Shown here in pieces: positions 38,018-46,751 of a stretch of DNA of 64,000 nt. Positions within the stretch are counted from its first letter, which is position 1; each line of letters opens with the position of its first letter. Under the pieces are notes generated by a model. The model searched no databases, was not told the origin of the DNA, and saw nothing but the letters and a program-made list of their open reading frames with translations. The stretch covers positions 1 through 64,000 of the forward strand of contig CAINFC010000101.1 in NCBI GenBank assembly GCA_903847975.1, in the 5' to 3' direction. This stretch comes from an uncultured Acidobacteriota bacterium (GTDB taxonomy: Bacteria; Acidobacteriota; UBA6911; CAINFC01). The position numbers and the translations under genes were made by a program.

Positions 38018-38956
38018 ATGAACATAATCAGCGCATCGCGCCGCACCGATATTCCGCATTACTATGCCCGGTGGTTTCGGGAGCGGCGCAAGGCGGGATT
38101 TGCGGAATACCGCACCGTTTTTGGCGGCGGAAGAAACGGCCGCTTCTCCGTATCTCTGAAGCCGGAGGATGTTCTTGCCTACCTTTTCTGGACCAAGTAC
38201 GCCGGGCCGTTCCAGGAAGAGCTGGCGGAATTGCGCGCTGCCGGCGTACCTTATGCTTTCCAGTACACCCTTACGGGCTACGGCCCGGGCTATGAGCCGG
38301 ATATCCCCGCGGCGGAAGACACCATCCGGGATTTTCTGTCCACCGCCGCGCACCTGCCGGCAGCCGACTGCATCCAGTGGCGCTACGATCCGATTGTGCT
38401 TTCCTCCGCCTGTCCGCCGGATTGGCACCGGCGGAATTTTGAAAGAATCGCCGATGCACTGTGCGGCTCCACCCGAGTCGTCAACGTAAGCTTTGTGGAG
38501 CCCTACCTCAAAGCAATTTCCAAGGCGCCGGCCGGGGAGTCGATCCGCTGGCGCCGGCCCGATCCCGGGCGTCACAAGGCGGTCTTTAAAAAATATCCCC
38601 ATTTGCCGTCGGCCGGGGCCGAGGCGGAACTTCTTTTGCAGGACCTTTCGGACCTGGCCCGGAGCCGGGGCATGGAACTGCGCATCTGCTGCAATGAAGA
38701 ATGGAGCGGCCGGTTTCCCGGGGCCTCCTGCTGCGGGTTGGATCTGTTCCTGCCGTTCGGGAAGGAAATGAGCGGTTCCGTTTCCCGGCTGGCCGCAGGG
38801 CCATCCCGGACGGGTTGCGGCTGCCGGAAGGTCGTGGATATCGGCATGGATACGACCTGCCCCGGCGGATGCTTCTACTGCTATGTAACCACGACCCGGG
38901 AACAGGCCCGCATGAATTACCACCGCCACGATCCCGCGGCCGCCTGGCTGCGCTGA
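38018..38956 (+). CDS. DUF1848 family protein with C-terminal cysteine cluster
   Basis: A 312-residue protein that opens with IISASRRTDIPHYYARWFRERR, the hallmark of DUF1848. It contains FWTKYAGPFQEELAEL and YAFQYTLTGYGPGYEPDIP, and ends with CGCRKVVDIGMDTTCPGGCFYCYV. That CxC ... C-x3-C-x2-C cluster resembles an iron-sulfur site. The fold is related to radical SAM TIM barrels, though the canonical N-terminal motif is absent. Function is unknown. It is directly followed by a genuine radical SAM gene, and the two may share an operon and a pathway. Confidence 0.85.
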   Translation: MNIISASRRTDIPHYYARWFRERRKAGFAEYRTVFGGGRNGRFSVSLKPEDVLAYLFWTKYAGPFQEELAELRAAGVPYAFQYTLTGYGPGYEPDIPAAEDTIRDFLSTAAHLPAADCIQWRYDPIVLSSACPPDWHRRNFERIADALCGSTRVVNVSFVEPYLKAISKAPAGESIRWRRPDPGRHKAVFKKYPHLPSAGAEAELLLQDLSDLARSRGMELRICCNEEWSGRFPGASCCGLDLFLPFGKEMSGSVSRLAAGPSRTGCGCRKVVDIGMDTTCPGGCFYCYVTTTREQARMNYHRHDPAAAWLR

Positions 38957-38984
38957 ACGGCGGTTCTCCGGGAGAATCGAGGGT

Positions 38985-40412
38985 ATGGATTGGTTGGGCC
39001 CAGGAATTCCTGACCGGCTGACCGCTGCCAGGCCGACGGTCCTATGGGTGGAGCTGACCTCCCGCTGTGTCCTGGATTGCCTTTTCTGCACGCGAAGGGA
39101 GCGATGGGGAAGCGGCCGTGACATGGACCTGGCCCTCTACCGGCGATTGATGCAGGATCTGGATCAGCCGGAAATGATCCGCCTCAATTATTCCGGCGAA
39201 TCTCTTCTCTATCCGCAGCTGGCAGCTGCCATTGAGCTGGCTGCAGAGACCGGAGCCTGTACCGAACTGGTAACGGCACTGCCCCGGGTCAGCGACGAGA
39301 CGATCCGTCAGCTGGCGCGGAGCCGGCTGCAGCGCCTGACGGTATCGCTGCACACCCTGGATTCCGCGCAATATGCCCGGGTCTACGGCACGGGGCAACT
39401 TGCCTCGGCGCTGAATCAGCTGCAACGGCTGATCCGCCTGCGCGCCGCACAGAAAGGGGGTGGGCCGAATCTGGATCTATGCATGGTGGCCATGCGCGAA
39501 AACCTGTCCCAGATGGAACCGCTGGCCGCTTTTGCCGTGCAGGCAGGAATATCCCGGCTGAACGTACTCCCGGTCATTGCCCGGGGCCGGCAGCGGGCGG
39601 ACTTTGCGTGGGAGCACCGGGACTCCTGCCCCACGCCTCCATTCCGGGAGGAACTTCTGGCCCGGGCGGCACAGGCGGCGGCCGGCCACCCGGAAACCGA
39701 GCTCACCGTCGATCTGCCCGCCGGGGCAGAGGCAGCGGACGCCACGGAACAGAATGCACTCCGGGAGGGAATGCGGATTGCCTCCTGTCCGCAGAACCCC
39801 TGGAATACCACCCATGTTCTGGCCAATGGAGACCTTGTTCCGTGTGAGGTGCAGGACGACCGGCCTATGGGCAGTCTGGCCGGGGGGAGCCTGGAAGAAG
39901 CCTGGCACAGCAGGGAGTACCGCCGGTTCCGAAAGGATTACTGGCTGGCCCGGGATCCACGCTGCCGGGCCTGTCCATGGAAAACGGTCTATGATCCGGG
40001 AGCCGGCCGGGCAGGCATTTCGGCTCCCGCCGGCCGGGCCCAGCTGCTGCACGGATGGTATACCGAGGAAAAGGGCCAAGCGGTCTGGAGCCGGCCCAAG
40101 GCTCTTCTGGTGCTTGCCGGAAACCGGCACCGCCCCGTTTTGCGCCTGGCCGGCATTCTTCCTTTTGTGTCCGGCCCGGAGGCCAACCGGCTGAGCATCC
40201 TCTGCAATGGACATTGTGTCGGAGAAGTCCGCCAGCCCGACCCGGAGCAGCCCGGATTTGAGCGCCGCTTTCCGCTGCCCCGGTCCCGGCGCAGCGAATG
40301 GCTGTTGGAGTTTTCCGTGCGGCACCGCTTTCGGCCCAGCCGGTACGGGCCGAGCAAGGATCACCGCGATCTGGGCTTCGCGCTGATTCAGGCTTCCCTG
40401 ACGGAAAGGTGA
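38985..40412 (+). CDS. Radical SAM/SPASM protein with extra C-terminal domain
   Basis: The 475-residue product has the radical SAM motif C-x3-C-x2-C (SRCVLDCLFC, residues about 26-35) on a TIM-barrel-like region, with NYSGESLLYPQ as the GGE-type segment. A SPASM-like auxiliary cluster follows (SCPQNPWNTTHVLANGDLVPCEVQD ... DPRCRACPWK). Residues about 345-475 form a separate beta-rich domain (RPKALLVLAGNRHRPVLRLAG). It is seven bases upstream of a glycosyltransferase gene. Together with the following genes it probably modifies a glycan or a glycan precursor; a peptide substrate cannot be excluded. Confidence 0.82.
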   Translation: MDWLGPGIPDRLTAARPTVLWVELTSRCVLDCLFCTRRERWGSGRDMDLALYRRLMQDLDQPEMIRLNYSGESLLYPQLAAAIELAAETGACTELVTALPRVSDETIRQLARSRLQRLTVSLHTLDSAQYARVYGTGQLASALNQLQRLIRLRAAQKGGGPNLDLCMVAMRENLSQMEPLAAFAVQAGISRLNVLPVIARGRQRADFAWEHRDSCPTPPFREELLARAAQAAAGHPETELTVDLPAGAEAADATEQNALREGMRIASCPQNPWNTTHVLANGDLVPCEVQDDRPMGSLAGGSLEEAWHSREYRRFRKDYWLARDPRCRACPWKTVYDPGAGRAGISAPAGRAQLLHGWYTEEKGQAVWSRPKALLVLAGNRHRPVLRLAGILPFVSGPEANRLSILCNGHCVGEVRQPDPEQPGFERRFPLPRSRRSEWLLEFSVRHRFRPSRYGPSKDHRDLGFALIQASLTER

Positions 40413-40419
40413 ATACGAT

Positions 40420-42636
40420 ATGAGCTCCATATCCTGGCGCCGCCGCCGGATGCTCTCCCTGCTGATCTCTGCGGCGGCCTGGGGAAGCCTCGCGGGAAGG
40501 CTGCTGGGGGTCCTGCTGCCGCGCGGTTGGGGCCCGGAGCGGCACGCCGCCCGAAAGCGATGGTCCCCGGGGATTTCGGTGCTGATCCCGGAAAGGGACC
40601 ACCCCGAAGTCCTGCAGGCCTGCCTGGAAAGCCTGGCGGCGGCCATGGCGAGGCTTGCGGAGCCGGTGGAGATTCTTGTGGTGGCCAGCGGATGCGGGCC
40701 GGAAAAATACGAATCCCTCCGGAACCTGGTGCCCGCGGCGCGCTGGGTTTTTTATCCGAAGCCCCTTCGATTTCACGCGGCGGTGCGACGGGGCCTGCGC
40801 CGGGCGCGCTACGACTGGGTCTACCTGCTGAACAGCGACATGCAGCTTGAAGCCGATTCTCTGGCCGCTTTGCTTCCCTGGCGGAGCGGGAGCGTTTTCT
40901 CCATCGCCTCCCAGATTTTTTTTCGGGATTCCAGGCGGCGCCGGGAGGAGACCGGCTGGACGGAATACGGCTTTCGGGAAGGCCGGCTGGAAATATGGGA
41001 TGCCGAGCCCGAAAAGGACGGCATGGTTCGCGGCCATCTCTATAGCGGAGGCGGAGCGTCCCTGTTTCAAAAATCCCTGCTGGCAAGGGTGATGGCCTGT
41101 CCCAATCCGTATGATCCTTTTTACTGGGAGGATGTCGAGTGGGGCGTGCGCGCCTGGCGCCTGGGGTTCGAATCGCTCTTTTGCCCCGAAAGCCGGGTTG
41201 TACACGGACATCGCTGCACCAACCGGAAGTTCTTTGGCGAGGAGGAGATTGATCGGATTTTCCGCCGCAACCGTTTTCTTTTCCAGCTGCGCAACGAAAT
41301 TCCCGGAGGGTCGGAGGAGGCCGTCCGGGAGACGGTGCAGTGGCAGGATCAGAAGACGGTCCGGGAGCTGGTCACCTTGTGGCGCATGGCCGGCATATTC
41401 TTTTCCCGGCTGCGTGGCCGCCTTTATCCCCATTTTCCCTTTCCCCTGGAAACCGTCCGGCAGAAATATTACCCCTGGCCGGACGAGCGGGATTCTTCCA
41501 AACCCCGGATCGTCCTGGTGACGCCTTTCGCCATTTATCCGCCGGCGCATGGCGGGGCGGTGCGATTGCACCGGCTCATCGGGCATCTGGCGGCAGCCTA
41601 CCGGGTGGACCTGCTGTCCGACGAGGCGTCCGGGTACGGTGAGGAGAGCAGGCCCTATTTTAAGGCGTGCCGGTCGATCCACCTGGTCAGCGGGAGAAGG
41701 GACTCACAGGCATCGGAGATGTCCCGCCGAAGCCGCATGGAAAGCCACTGCCATCCGCACCTCCGGAACAGCCTTCGATGGCTGATCGATGCCGGCGCTC
41801 CCCGCCTGGTGCAGATCGAATATGCCGAACTGCTGAAGCTGGCCGAGATCCGCAGGCGCCGGGATCCGCCCTGGGTGGTCACCATGCATGATGTCCCCTG
41901 GCCGCCGGAGAAGGCCGGATGGTCCAGGCAGGATGGCCGGGAATATCGCCTGGCCAAACGATACGACCGGGTCCTGGTCTGCTGTCAGGAAGATGCAGCG
42001 CTGGCCCGGTTGAAGAACGTAGAGGTCGTGCCCAACGGAGCGGATTCCATCGACAGGGAATCGTACGTCTCCTCGGCCGGATCCCGGGACCTCCTGTTTA
42101 TGGGGCCGTTCCGGTATCGGCCCAACCTGGAAGGAATCGTCCGCTTCCTGGAGAGCGTATATCCGGCGCTGAAGGGTCGCTTGCCGGGGGTGCGCCTGCA
42201 GATCCTGGGCGGACGGAATTACCAGGAGTATGCGGCCGGCCGGGACTGCTTTCAGCAGGAAGGAATTTGTTTGTGCGAATGGACCGCCGATACAATGGGG
42301 TATTTGCAGCGCTGCGCCCTGACGATCAATCCCCTGCACGGCATCCGCGGCAGCTCGCTCAAGCTGGCGGAGTCTCTGGCTGCGGGCCGGGTCTGCGTTT
42401 CCACCCGGGAGGGTGCCCGGGGCTTTCTGGAATGCGGAATTCCCGGTCTGGTGGTTGTGGATCGCATCGCGGATTTTCTCGATCCTCTGGTGCGATTGCT
42501 GTCGGAGGAAGCCGACCGCCTCCGGCTGGAACAGGGAGCCCTGCGCCTGGTGTCCGCGCTGAGCTGGGAGCATGGCGCCCGGAAGCAGGCCCGGGTTTAC
42601 CGGCAACTGCTGGCCCCGGCCGGCCGGGCGAGGTAA
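40420..42636 (+). CDS. Bifunctional glycosyltransferase (GT2-like + GT4-like)
   Basis: A 738-residue fusion. Residues about 48-290 are a GT2 fold: ISVLIPERDHPEVLQACLES, the nucleotide/metal site LLNSDMQLEADS, and the acceptor region YWEDVEWGVRAWRLGFES followed by HGHRC. Residues about 365-735 are a GT-B fold: VTPFAIYPPAHGGAVRLHRL, MHDVPWPPEK, LVCCQEDAAL, MGPFRYRPNLEGIVRFLESV, and the nucleotide-sugar site SSLKLAESLAAGRVCVSTREG. The N-terminal 25 residues are amphipathic or weakly hydrophobic. The enzyme probably adds two sugars in succession to a surface polysaccharide or glycolipid. It lies between the radical SAM gene and a methyltransferase gene with minimal spacing. Confidence 0.85.
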   Translation: MSSISWRRRRMLSLLISAAAWGSLAGRLLGVLLPRGWGPERHAARKRWSPGISVLIPERDHPEVLQACLESLAAAMARLAEPVEILVVASGCGPEKYESLRNLVPAARWVFYPKPLRFHAAVRRGLRRARYDWVYLLNSDMQLEADSLAALLPWRSGSVFSIASQIFFRDSRRRREETGWTEYGFREGRLEIWDAEPEKDGMVRGHLYSGGGASLFQKSLLARVMACPNPYDPFYWEDVEWGVRAWRLGFESLFCPESRVVHGHRCTNRKFFGEEEIDRIFRRNRFLFQLRNEIPGGSEEAVRETVQWQDQKTVRELVTLWRMAGIFFSRLRGRLYPHFPFPLETVRQKYYPWPDERDSSKPRIVLVTPFAIYPPAHGGAVRLHRLIGHLAAAYRVDLLSDEASGYGEESRPYFKACRSIHLVSGRRDSQASEMSRRSRMESHCHPHLRNSLRWLIDAGAPRLVQIEYAELLKLAEIRRRRDPPWVVTMHDVPWPPEKAGWSRQDGREYRLAKRYDRVLVCCQEDAALARLKNVEVVPNGADSIDRESYVSSAGSRDLLFMGPFRYRPNLEGIVRFLESVYPALKGRLPGVRLQILGGRNYQEYAAGRDCFQQEGICLCEWTADTMGYLQRCALTINPLHGIRGSSLKLAESLAAGRVCVSTREGARGFLECGIPGLVVVDRIADFLDPLVRLLSEEADRLRLEQGALRLVSALSWEHGARKQARVYRQLLAPAGRAR

Positions 42637-42639
42637 GCG

Positions 42640-43431
42640 GTGCAAAGCTACGATACCATCGCCGGGTTTTACGACTGGGATATGGGACAGAACAATTCCG
42701 GGGAGGACGTGGCTTTTTACGTTCGGGAATGCCGGGCGGCCGCGGGCCCTGTCCTGGAGCTGGGGTGCGGGACCGGGCGTATCACCGTGCCTCTGGTGCA
42801 GGCCGGCTTGCGGGTGGTAGCGGCAGATTCGTCGCTGCCCATGCTGCGCCGGCTGCAGGAGAGGCGCGGCCGGATGCTTTCCCCGGCGGAAAGCGGCCGC
42901 TTGCAGATCGTCGCCATGGATATGCGCCGCATTGGTTTCGCGGAGCGGTTTTCCAGGATTCTATGCCCTTTTTCGCTCCTGACCTACCTGGTGAAGGAGA
43001 AGGAGCGCCGCATCTTCCTGCAGGAGGTCAAGGAGCACCTGGCTCCCGGCGGGCGGATGCTTCTGGATGTTTTTACTCCGGACGAAGAGCTGCACGCTCT
43101 GCCGGATGACCGCTGCGTCCTGGACTACCGCCGGGAAATTCCCGGAGGATGGGTTCTGGAGAGGCGGAAGCAGATCCGTAAAAAAAATCGGCCGGATCAG
43201 GTTCATTCCATTTTCCGGTTTTACCGTTTCTACCGCCCGGATGGAATTCTGGAAAAAGAAATTCGCACCGAGGAGGACATCCGCTATTTTCGCCGGGCGG
43301 ACCTTCACGCCTGGCTGGAAAGCCAGGGATTTCTGGTGGCGGCGGAGTATGGGGATTTTGTCTGGGGTCCTCCGGTTCCTTCCTCCAAGGTAATCGTCAT
43401 GGCGTGCGCCGTCGGAGGAACCAGCGAATGA
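42640..43431 (+). CDS. Class I SAM-dependent methyltransferase
   Basis: The start is GTG at 42640, three bases after the glycosyltransferase stop. The 263-residue product shows YDTIAGFYDWDM at the N-terminus and motif I VLELGCGTGRITVPL. The motif II acid is VVAADSSLPML, with later motifs at QIVAMDMRRIGF, FSLLTYLVKEKE and LAPGGRMLLDVF. The size and N-terminus fit the family of small-molecule and glycan O-/C-methyltransferases (PF13649 type). Its stop overlaps the next start by four bases, so the two are co-translated. Likely role: capping or decorating the glycan assembled by its neighbour. Confidence 0.88.
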   Translation: MQSYDTIAGFYDWDMGQNNSGEDVAFYVRECRAAAGPVLELGCGTGRITVPLVQAGLRVVAADSSLPMLRRLQERRGRMLSPAESGRLQIVAMDMRRIGFAERFSRILCPFSLLTYLVKEKERRIFLQEVKEHLAPGGRMLLDVFTPDEELHALPDDRCVLDYRREIPGGWVLERRKQIRKKNRPDQVHSIFRFYRFYRPDGILEKEIRTEEDIRYFRRADLHAWLESQGFLVAAEYGDFVWGPPVPSSKVIVMACAVGGTSE

Positions 43432-44567
43432 CCTGCCGAAGCGAACCGCGGCCTGCACCGGCAGAAAGAGCCGATTGCCTGGCGGGGCGCATCCAGGGCT
43501 GGCTGATGAGTTCCGGCATACAGATCCGACAGGGAGAGCATGCCGGTGCCGTCTGCGGATGGCTGGATGAACAGGGCCGAACGGATTTTTTTTACCCCGA
43601 GGCGGCCGGTTATTTCCTGACCTTCTGCGCCTTTCTGGCAGAAGCCGACAGGGAAATGGCGGCCGCAATCCGGCCGCGTGCGGACCTTACCGTGCGATGG
43701 CTTGCCGGGCTGCTGGACCGGGATCGCCCCCCGCCATCCCGCCTTTATGTTTTGGACGGACAGGCCGACTGGCGGGCCCGTACCGTCTTTTCCTTTGACC
43801 TGGCCATGGTTTTCCGCGGATTGCAGACGGCCCGGACCCTGACCGCCGGTTCGGCGTGCGGAACGGCCCTGGGGGCGCTGTCCGCTCTTCTTGCCGGATT
43901 CTGCCAGGAAAGCGGATTGGTGCCCTGCCGGCCGGTCCAAAACGCTTTTCCCGTAATCATTCCGGACCGCTGGTCCACGCGCCGCGGAGCCTACCAGCAG
44001 AAAGCCATATCCGCCCTGCGGCTTTCGGGTCTTTTTTCCTTTACGCGGGAAGCGGCACACCCCGCGGAGCGGACCGGGCAGGCTATGCTTCCGGAGATAC
44101 CGGGCACCTTTCCCAGCGGATTGCTTCACCCGGATTTCTACTTCATGGAAGGGCTGGCGCTATCCGCAATCGCCGGCCGGGACTCCCGCCTTTGGAACCG
44201 GGCCGACGAGGCGTATCGAGAAAGAATGGTTCTCCTGTCAGAGAAAGGCGCAGGAGGTATCGCCTCGGCCGGCGAGGAAAACCGCCGGTCGGATGTACTT
44301 GCCCAGGCTCTGCGACTGGGCTGCCTGCTGCGCAGCAAGGGTTTCCTGAAGGAGCGGGAATGGGGGCATCGCCTGGCCTTCGTGGCGCAACAGCTGGCAT
44401 GCATGGTGGATCCGAATGGAGCGGTACGCTTCGCCCCGGAGGAATCCGGCCGGCCGGCTCACTGGAATTCCTGGTGCGCCATGTTCGCCTGCCAGGCCTT
44501 CCGTTATTATGCGCAGTCCCTCTCAGGCCGGGAGATCCCGGCGGGCTGGATGGAAAGGCTCGTGTAA
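43428..44567 (+). CDS. Unrecognised, probably alpha-helical toroid protein in a glycan gene cluster
   Basis: ATG 43428 overlaps the methyltransferase stop (ATGA) and has GGAGGAA upstream. The 379-residue product is Ala/Arg/Leu rich and largely helical. Repeated Trp/Phe/Gly-containing stretches (PEAAGYFLTFCAFL, FSFDLAMVFRGLQT, HPDFYFMEGLALSAI, WNSWCAMFACQAFRYYAQ) suggest an alpha/alpha toroid like those of epimerases, cyclases or GH-like enzymes. I do not recognise the family. Position in the operon implies polysaccharide or glycolipid work. Its 3' end overlaps the convergent wecB-like gene by 45 bases. Confidence 0.72.
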   Translation: MTCRSEPRPAPAERADCLAGRIQGWLMSSGIQIRQGEHAGAVCGWLDEQGRTDFFYPEAAGYFLTFCAFLAEADREMAAAIRPRADLTVRWLAGLLDRDRPPPSRLYVLDGQADWRARTVFSFDLAMVFRGLQTARTLTAGSACGTALGALSALLAGFCQESGLVPCRPVQNAFPVIIPDRWSTRRGAYQQKAISALRLSGLFSFTREAAHPAERTGQAMLPEIPGTFPSGLLHPDFYFMEGLALSAIAGRDSRLWNRADEAYRERMVLLSEKGAGGIASAGEENRRSDVLAQALRLGCLLRSKGFLKEREWGHRLAFVAQQLACMVDPNGAVRFAPEESGRPAHWNSWCAMFACQAFRYYAQSLSGREIPAGWMERLV

Positions 44568-45698
44568 CCGGGCGCTTTCCTCGAGCAGGGCGGCCACAAT
44601 CCGCTCTGCGGCATGCCCGTCGCCGTAGGGATGAGCGGCGGCCGTCATCGCCGCGCGGGCTTCGGGATCATCCAGCAGCCGGCAGGCCTCGGAAAGGATC
44701 CGCGCCGGATCGGTGCCCACCAGGCGGGCTTTTCCGGCCAGGACACCTTCCGGCCGCTCCGTGATTTCCCGCAGAACCAGCATCGGCACTCCCAGGGCGC
44801 AGGCCGCCTCCTGCAAGCCTCCGGAGTCGGAAAGCAGCAGTGCGGCCCGCTTCATCAGGTGGATCATGGAAAGGTAATCCAGAGGAGGCAGCAAAAGGAT
44901 ATTCTCGGTTCCTCCCAGGAAACGGCGTGCCGGTTCCTGCACGTGGGGGTTCAGGTGCATGGGAAAAACCAGCCGGATCCGCGATCGGTAGGCTTCCGCC
45001 AGGCATCGCAGGGAGCGGCAGATGCTTTCCAGCGGCAGCCCGAAATGCTCGCGGCGATGGACTGTCGCCAGGACCAGCAGCCGGCCCTCCTCGAGCAAGC
45101 CGCAGCGGTTCAGCCATTCGGTTTCCTCGGCAGAGGCCGGTTGGCCGGCCACCAGGCGCAGGGTGTCGATTTCCGTGCTGCCGGTAACCAAGATGCGCGA
45201 TTCCGGGATATGTTCGTGCAACAGATTCTGCCGGGCGCCTTCCGTCGGAGCGAAATGCAGATCGGCCACCAGGCCTGCCATCCGGCGATGCGCTTCTTCG
45301 GGAAAAGGATTCCACTTGTCCCCGGTTCGCAGTCCCGCCTCCACGTGGCCGAATCGGATGCGATGATAATAGGAGGACAAGGCCGCCACCAGAACCGTGG
45401 AAGTATCCCCCTGCGCCAGAATCCAGTCCGGGCGTGGATCCTGAAGCACGGCCTCCAGGCCGGAAAAAAGGGTTGCGGCCAGCTGTCCGAGCGACTGGCC
45501 CGGCCGCATGGCGTCGAGGTCGATATCCGGTGCAAGGCCGAATCGATTCAGAATCTGGTCGAGCATCTGTCGATGCTGGGCTGTAGCGCACACCCTGGAT
45601 TCGATTCCTGCATTTCGGGACAAACAGAGAAGGACCGGGGCCATCTTTACCGCTTCCGGACGCGTACCGATAATGGAAAGAACACGGATCGGATTCAT
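44523..45698 (-). CDS. wecB: UDP-N-acetylglucosamine 2-epimerase (non-hydrolysing)
   Basis: The product from ATG 45698 has 391 residues and begins NPIRVLSIIGTRPEAVKMAP, the WecB signature. Other family marks are AQHRQMLDQILNRFG, QGDTSTVLVAALSSYY, HVEAGLRTGDKWNPFPEEAHRR, TVHRREHFG and LLSDSGGLQEAACALGVPMLVLREITERPEG. It interconverts UDP-GlcNAc and UDP-ManNAc for surface polysaccharide synthesis. A perfect TATAAT (45708-45713 on the minus strand) lies only nine bases before this ATG, hinting at a very short or absent leader. The frame extends to 45731. The gene end overlaps the convergent neighbour by 45 bases. Confidence 0.92.
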   Translation of the reverse strand: MNPIRVLSIIGTRPEAVKMAPVLLCLSRNAGIESRVCATAQHRQMLDQILNRFGLAPDIDLDAMRPGQSLGQLAATLFSGLEAVLQDPRPDWILAQGDTSTVLVAALSSYYHRIRFGHVEAGLRTGDKWNPFPEEAHRRMAGLVADLHFAPTEGARQNLLHEHIPESRILVTGSTEIDTLRLVAGQPASAEETEWLNRCGLLEEGRLLVLATVHRREHFGLPLESICRSLRCLAEAYRSRIRLVFPMHLNPHVQEPARRFLGGTENILLLPPLDYLSMIHLMKRAALLLSDSGGLQEAACALGVPMLVLREITERPEGVLAGKARLVGTDPARILSEACRLLDDPEARAAMTAAAHPYGDGHAAERIVAALLEESARLHEPFHPARRDLPA

Positions 45699-45785
45699 CG
45701 CAAGATGATTATACTTTTTCCTCGTATGCACTCGGCTGTAAATCGAAATGATAGAATTAACGAAAACGAATGGAGGATGGATCCA

Positions 45786-46751
45786 ATGTCAACGACGCGT
45801 CGCGATTTTCTTTTATCCCTGGCTGCCGCGGCGGCCATAACGGAGGTGGATGCCCAGACGGGGATGCCGATGCGGCTGCTGGGCAGTACGGGGCAGAAAG
45901 TATCCCTGCTGGCCTTTGGAGCCGGCAGCCGGTGGCTTGCCTACAAAGATCGAGATAAAGGACTGGAAGCCCTGGACCGGGCCCTGAAAGCCGGCATTAA
46001 CTACATCGATAGCGCTGCATCCTATGGCAACGGCCTGAGCGAACAGTGGGTTGGGGAGTATCTCAAAACCCACAAGAAGGACTTTTTCCTGGTGACCAAG
46101 ATAGGCGGCAACCGGACCTATGACGATGCCATGAAAATCATCGAGCAGTCGCTGAAGAACCTTGGCGTCAGCCAGGTAGACCTGATGCACATTCATGCTC
46201 TGGAAAATGAGAGCGACCTGGCCAAGATCGAGGCGGCCAACGGACAGCTCAAGGCCATGCAGAAAGCCAAGGAGCAGAAGATGACCCGCTTTATCGGGGT
46301 TACCTCCCACACCAATCCGCAGGTTCTGAAAACGCTGCTGGAAAGGCACGATCTTGACTCCACGCAGATGGCATTGAATATCGCCCAGATCGGCAATGCT
46401 CCGCCCTCCAACCGGGCCGGACAGGGGCAGACCGGCGCCGCCGGGTTCGAAATGACGGCCATGCAGGCGGCGCTGAAGAAGAAAATGGGAATTACGGCCA
46501 TGAAGGTTTTCGCCCAGGAAAAGCTGCTGGGCAAGGCCTCACCCGAAATCCTGATCCGCTATGCCATGTCCCTTCCGATTGCGGCCGCGACCATAGGGAT
46601 GCCGCAGCTGGCGCACATCGACTTCAATGTGTCCGTAGCCAAGAATTTCAAGCCGCTGACCCCGGAGGAGATGAAGCAGCTGCCGGCCACGGTGACCCCG
46701 CAGCTGCGCGCGGCCATCGATCATTTTTTCCGGGACCATGTCGATTGCTGA
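45786..46751 (+). CDS. Exported (Tat-type) aldo/keto reductase
   Basis: ATG 45786 has GGAGG nine bases upstream; an in-frame ATG three codons earlier is less well placed. The 321-residue product has a twin-arginine signal (TTRRDFLLSLAAAAAI). An AKR barrel follows: the catalytic Asp/Tyr in YIDSAASYGNGLSEQWVG, the Lys in FFLVTKIGG, and LMHIHALENESDL with the active-site His. It probably reduces or oxidises a sugar or aldehyde in the periplasm. It overlaps the next gene by 14 bases, so the two act together or are co-translated. Confidence 0.88.
   Translation: MSTTRRDFLLSLAAAAAITEVDAQTGMPMRLLGSTGQKVSLLAFGAGSRWLAYKDRDKGLEALDRALKAGINYIDSAASYGNGLSEQWVGEYLKTHKKDFFLVTKIGGNRTYDDAMKIIEQSLKNLGVSQVDLMHIHALENESDLAKIEAANGQLKAMQKAKEQKMTRFIGVTSHTNPQVLKTLLERHDLDSTQMALNIAQIGNAPPSNRAGQGQTGAAGFEMTAMQAALKKKMGITAMKVFAQEKLLGKASPEILIRYAMSLPIAAATIGMPQLAHIDFNVSVAKNFKPLTPEEMKQLPATVTPQLRAAIDHFFRDHVDC

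Noticed and set aside
39865-41682. A 605-codon minus-strand frame opposite the radical SAM and glycosyltransferase genes
   Set aside because: It crosses the boundary of two real genes and has Pro/Arg-rich random composition.
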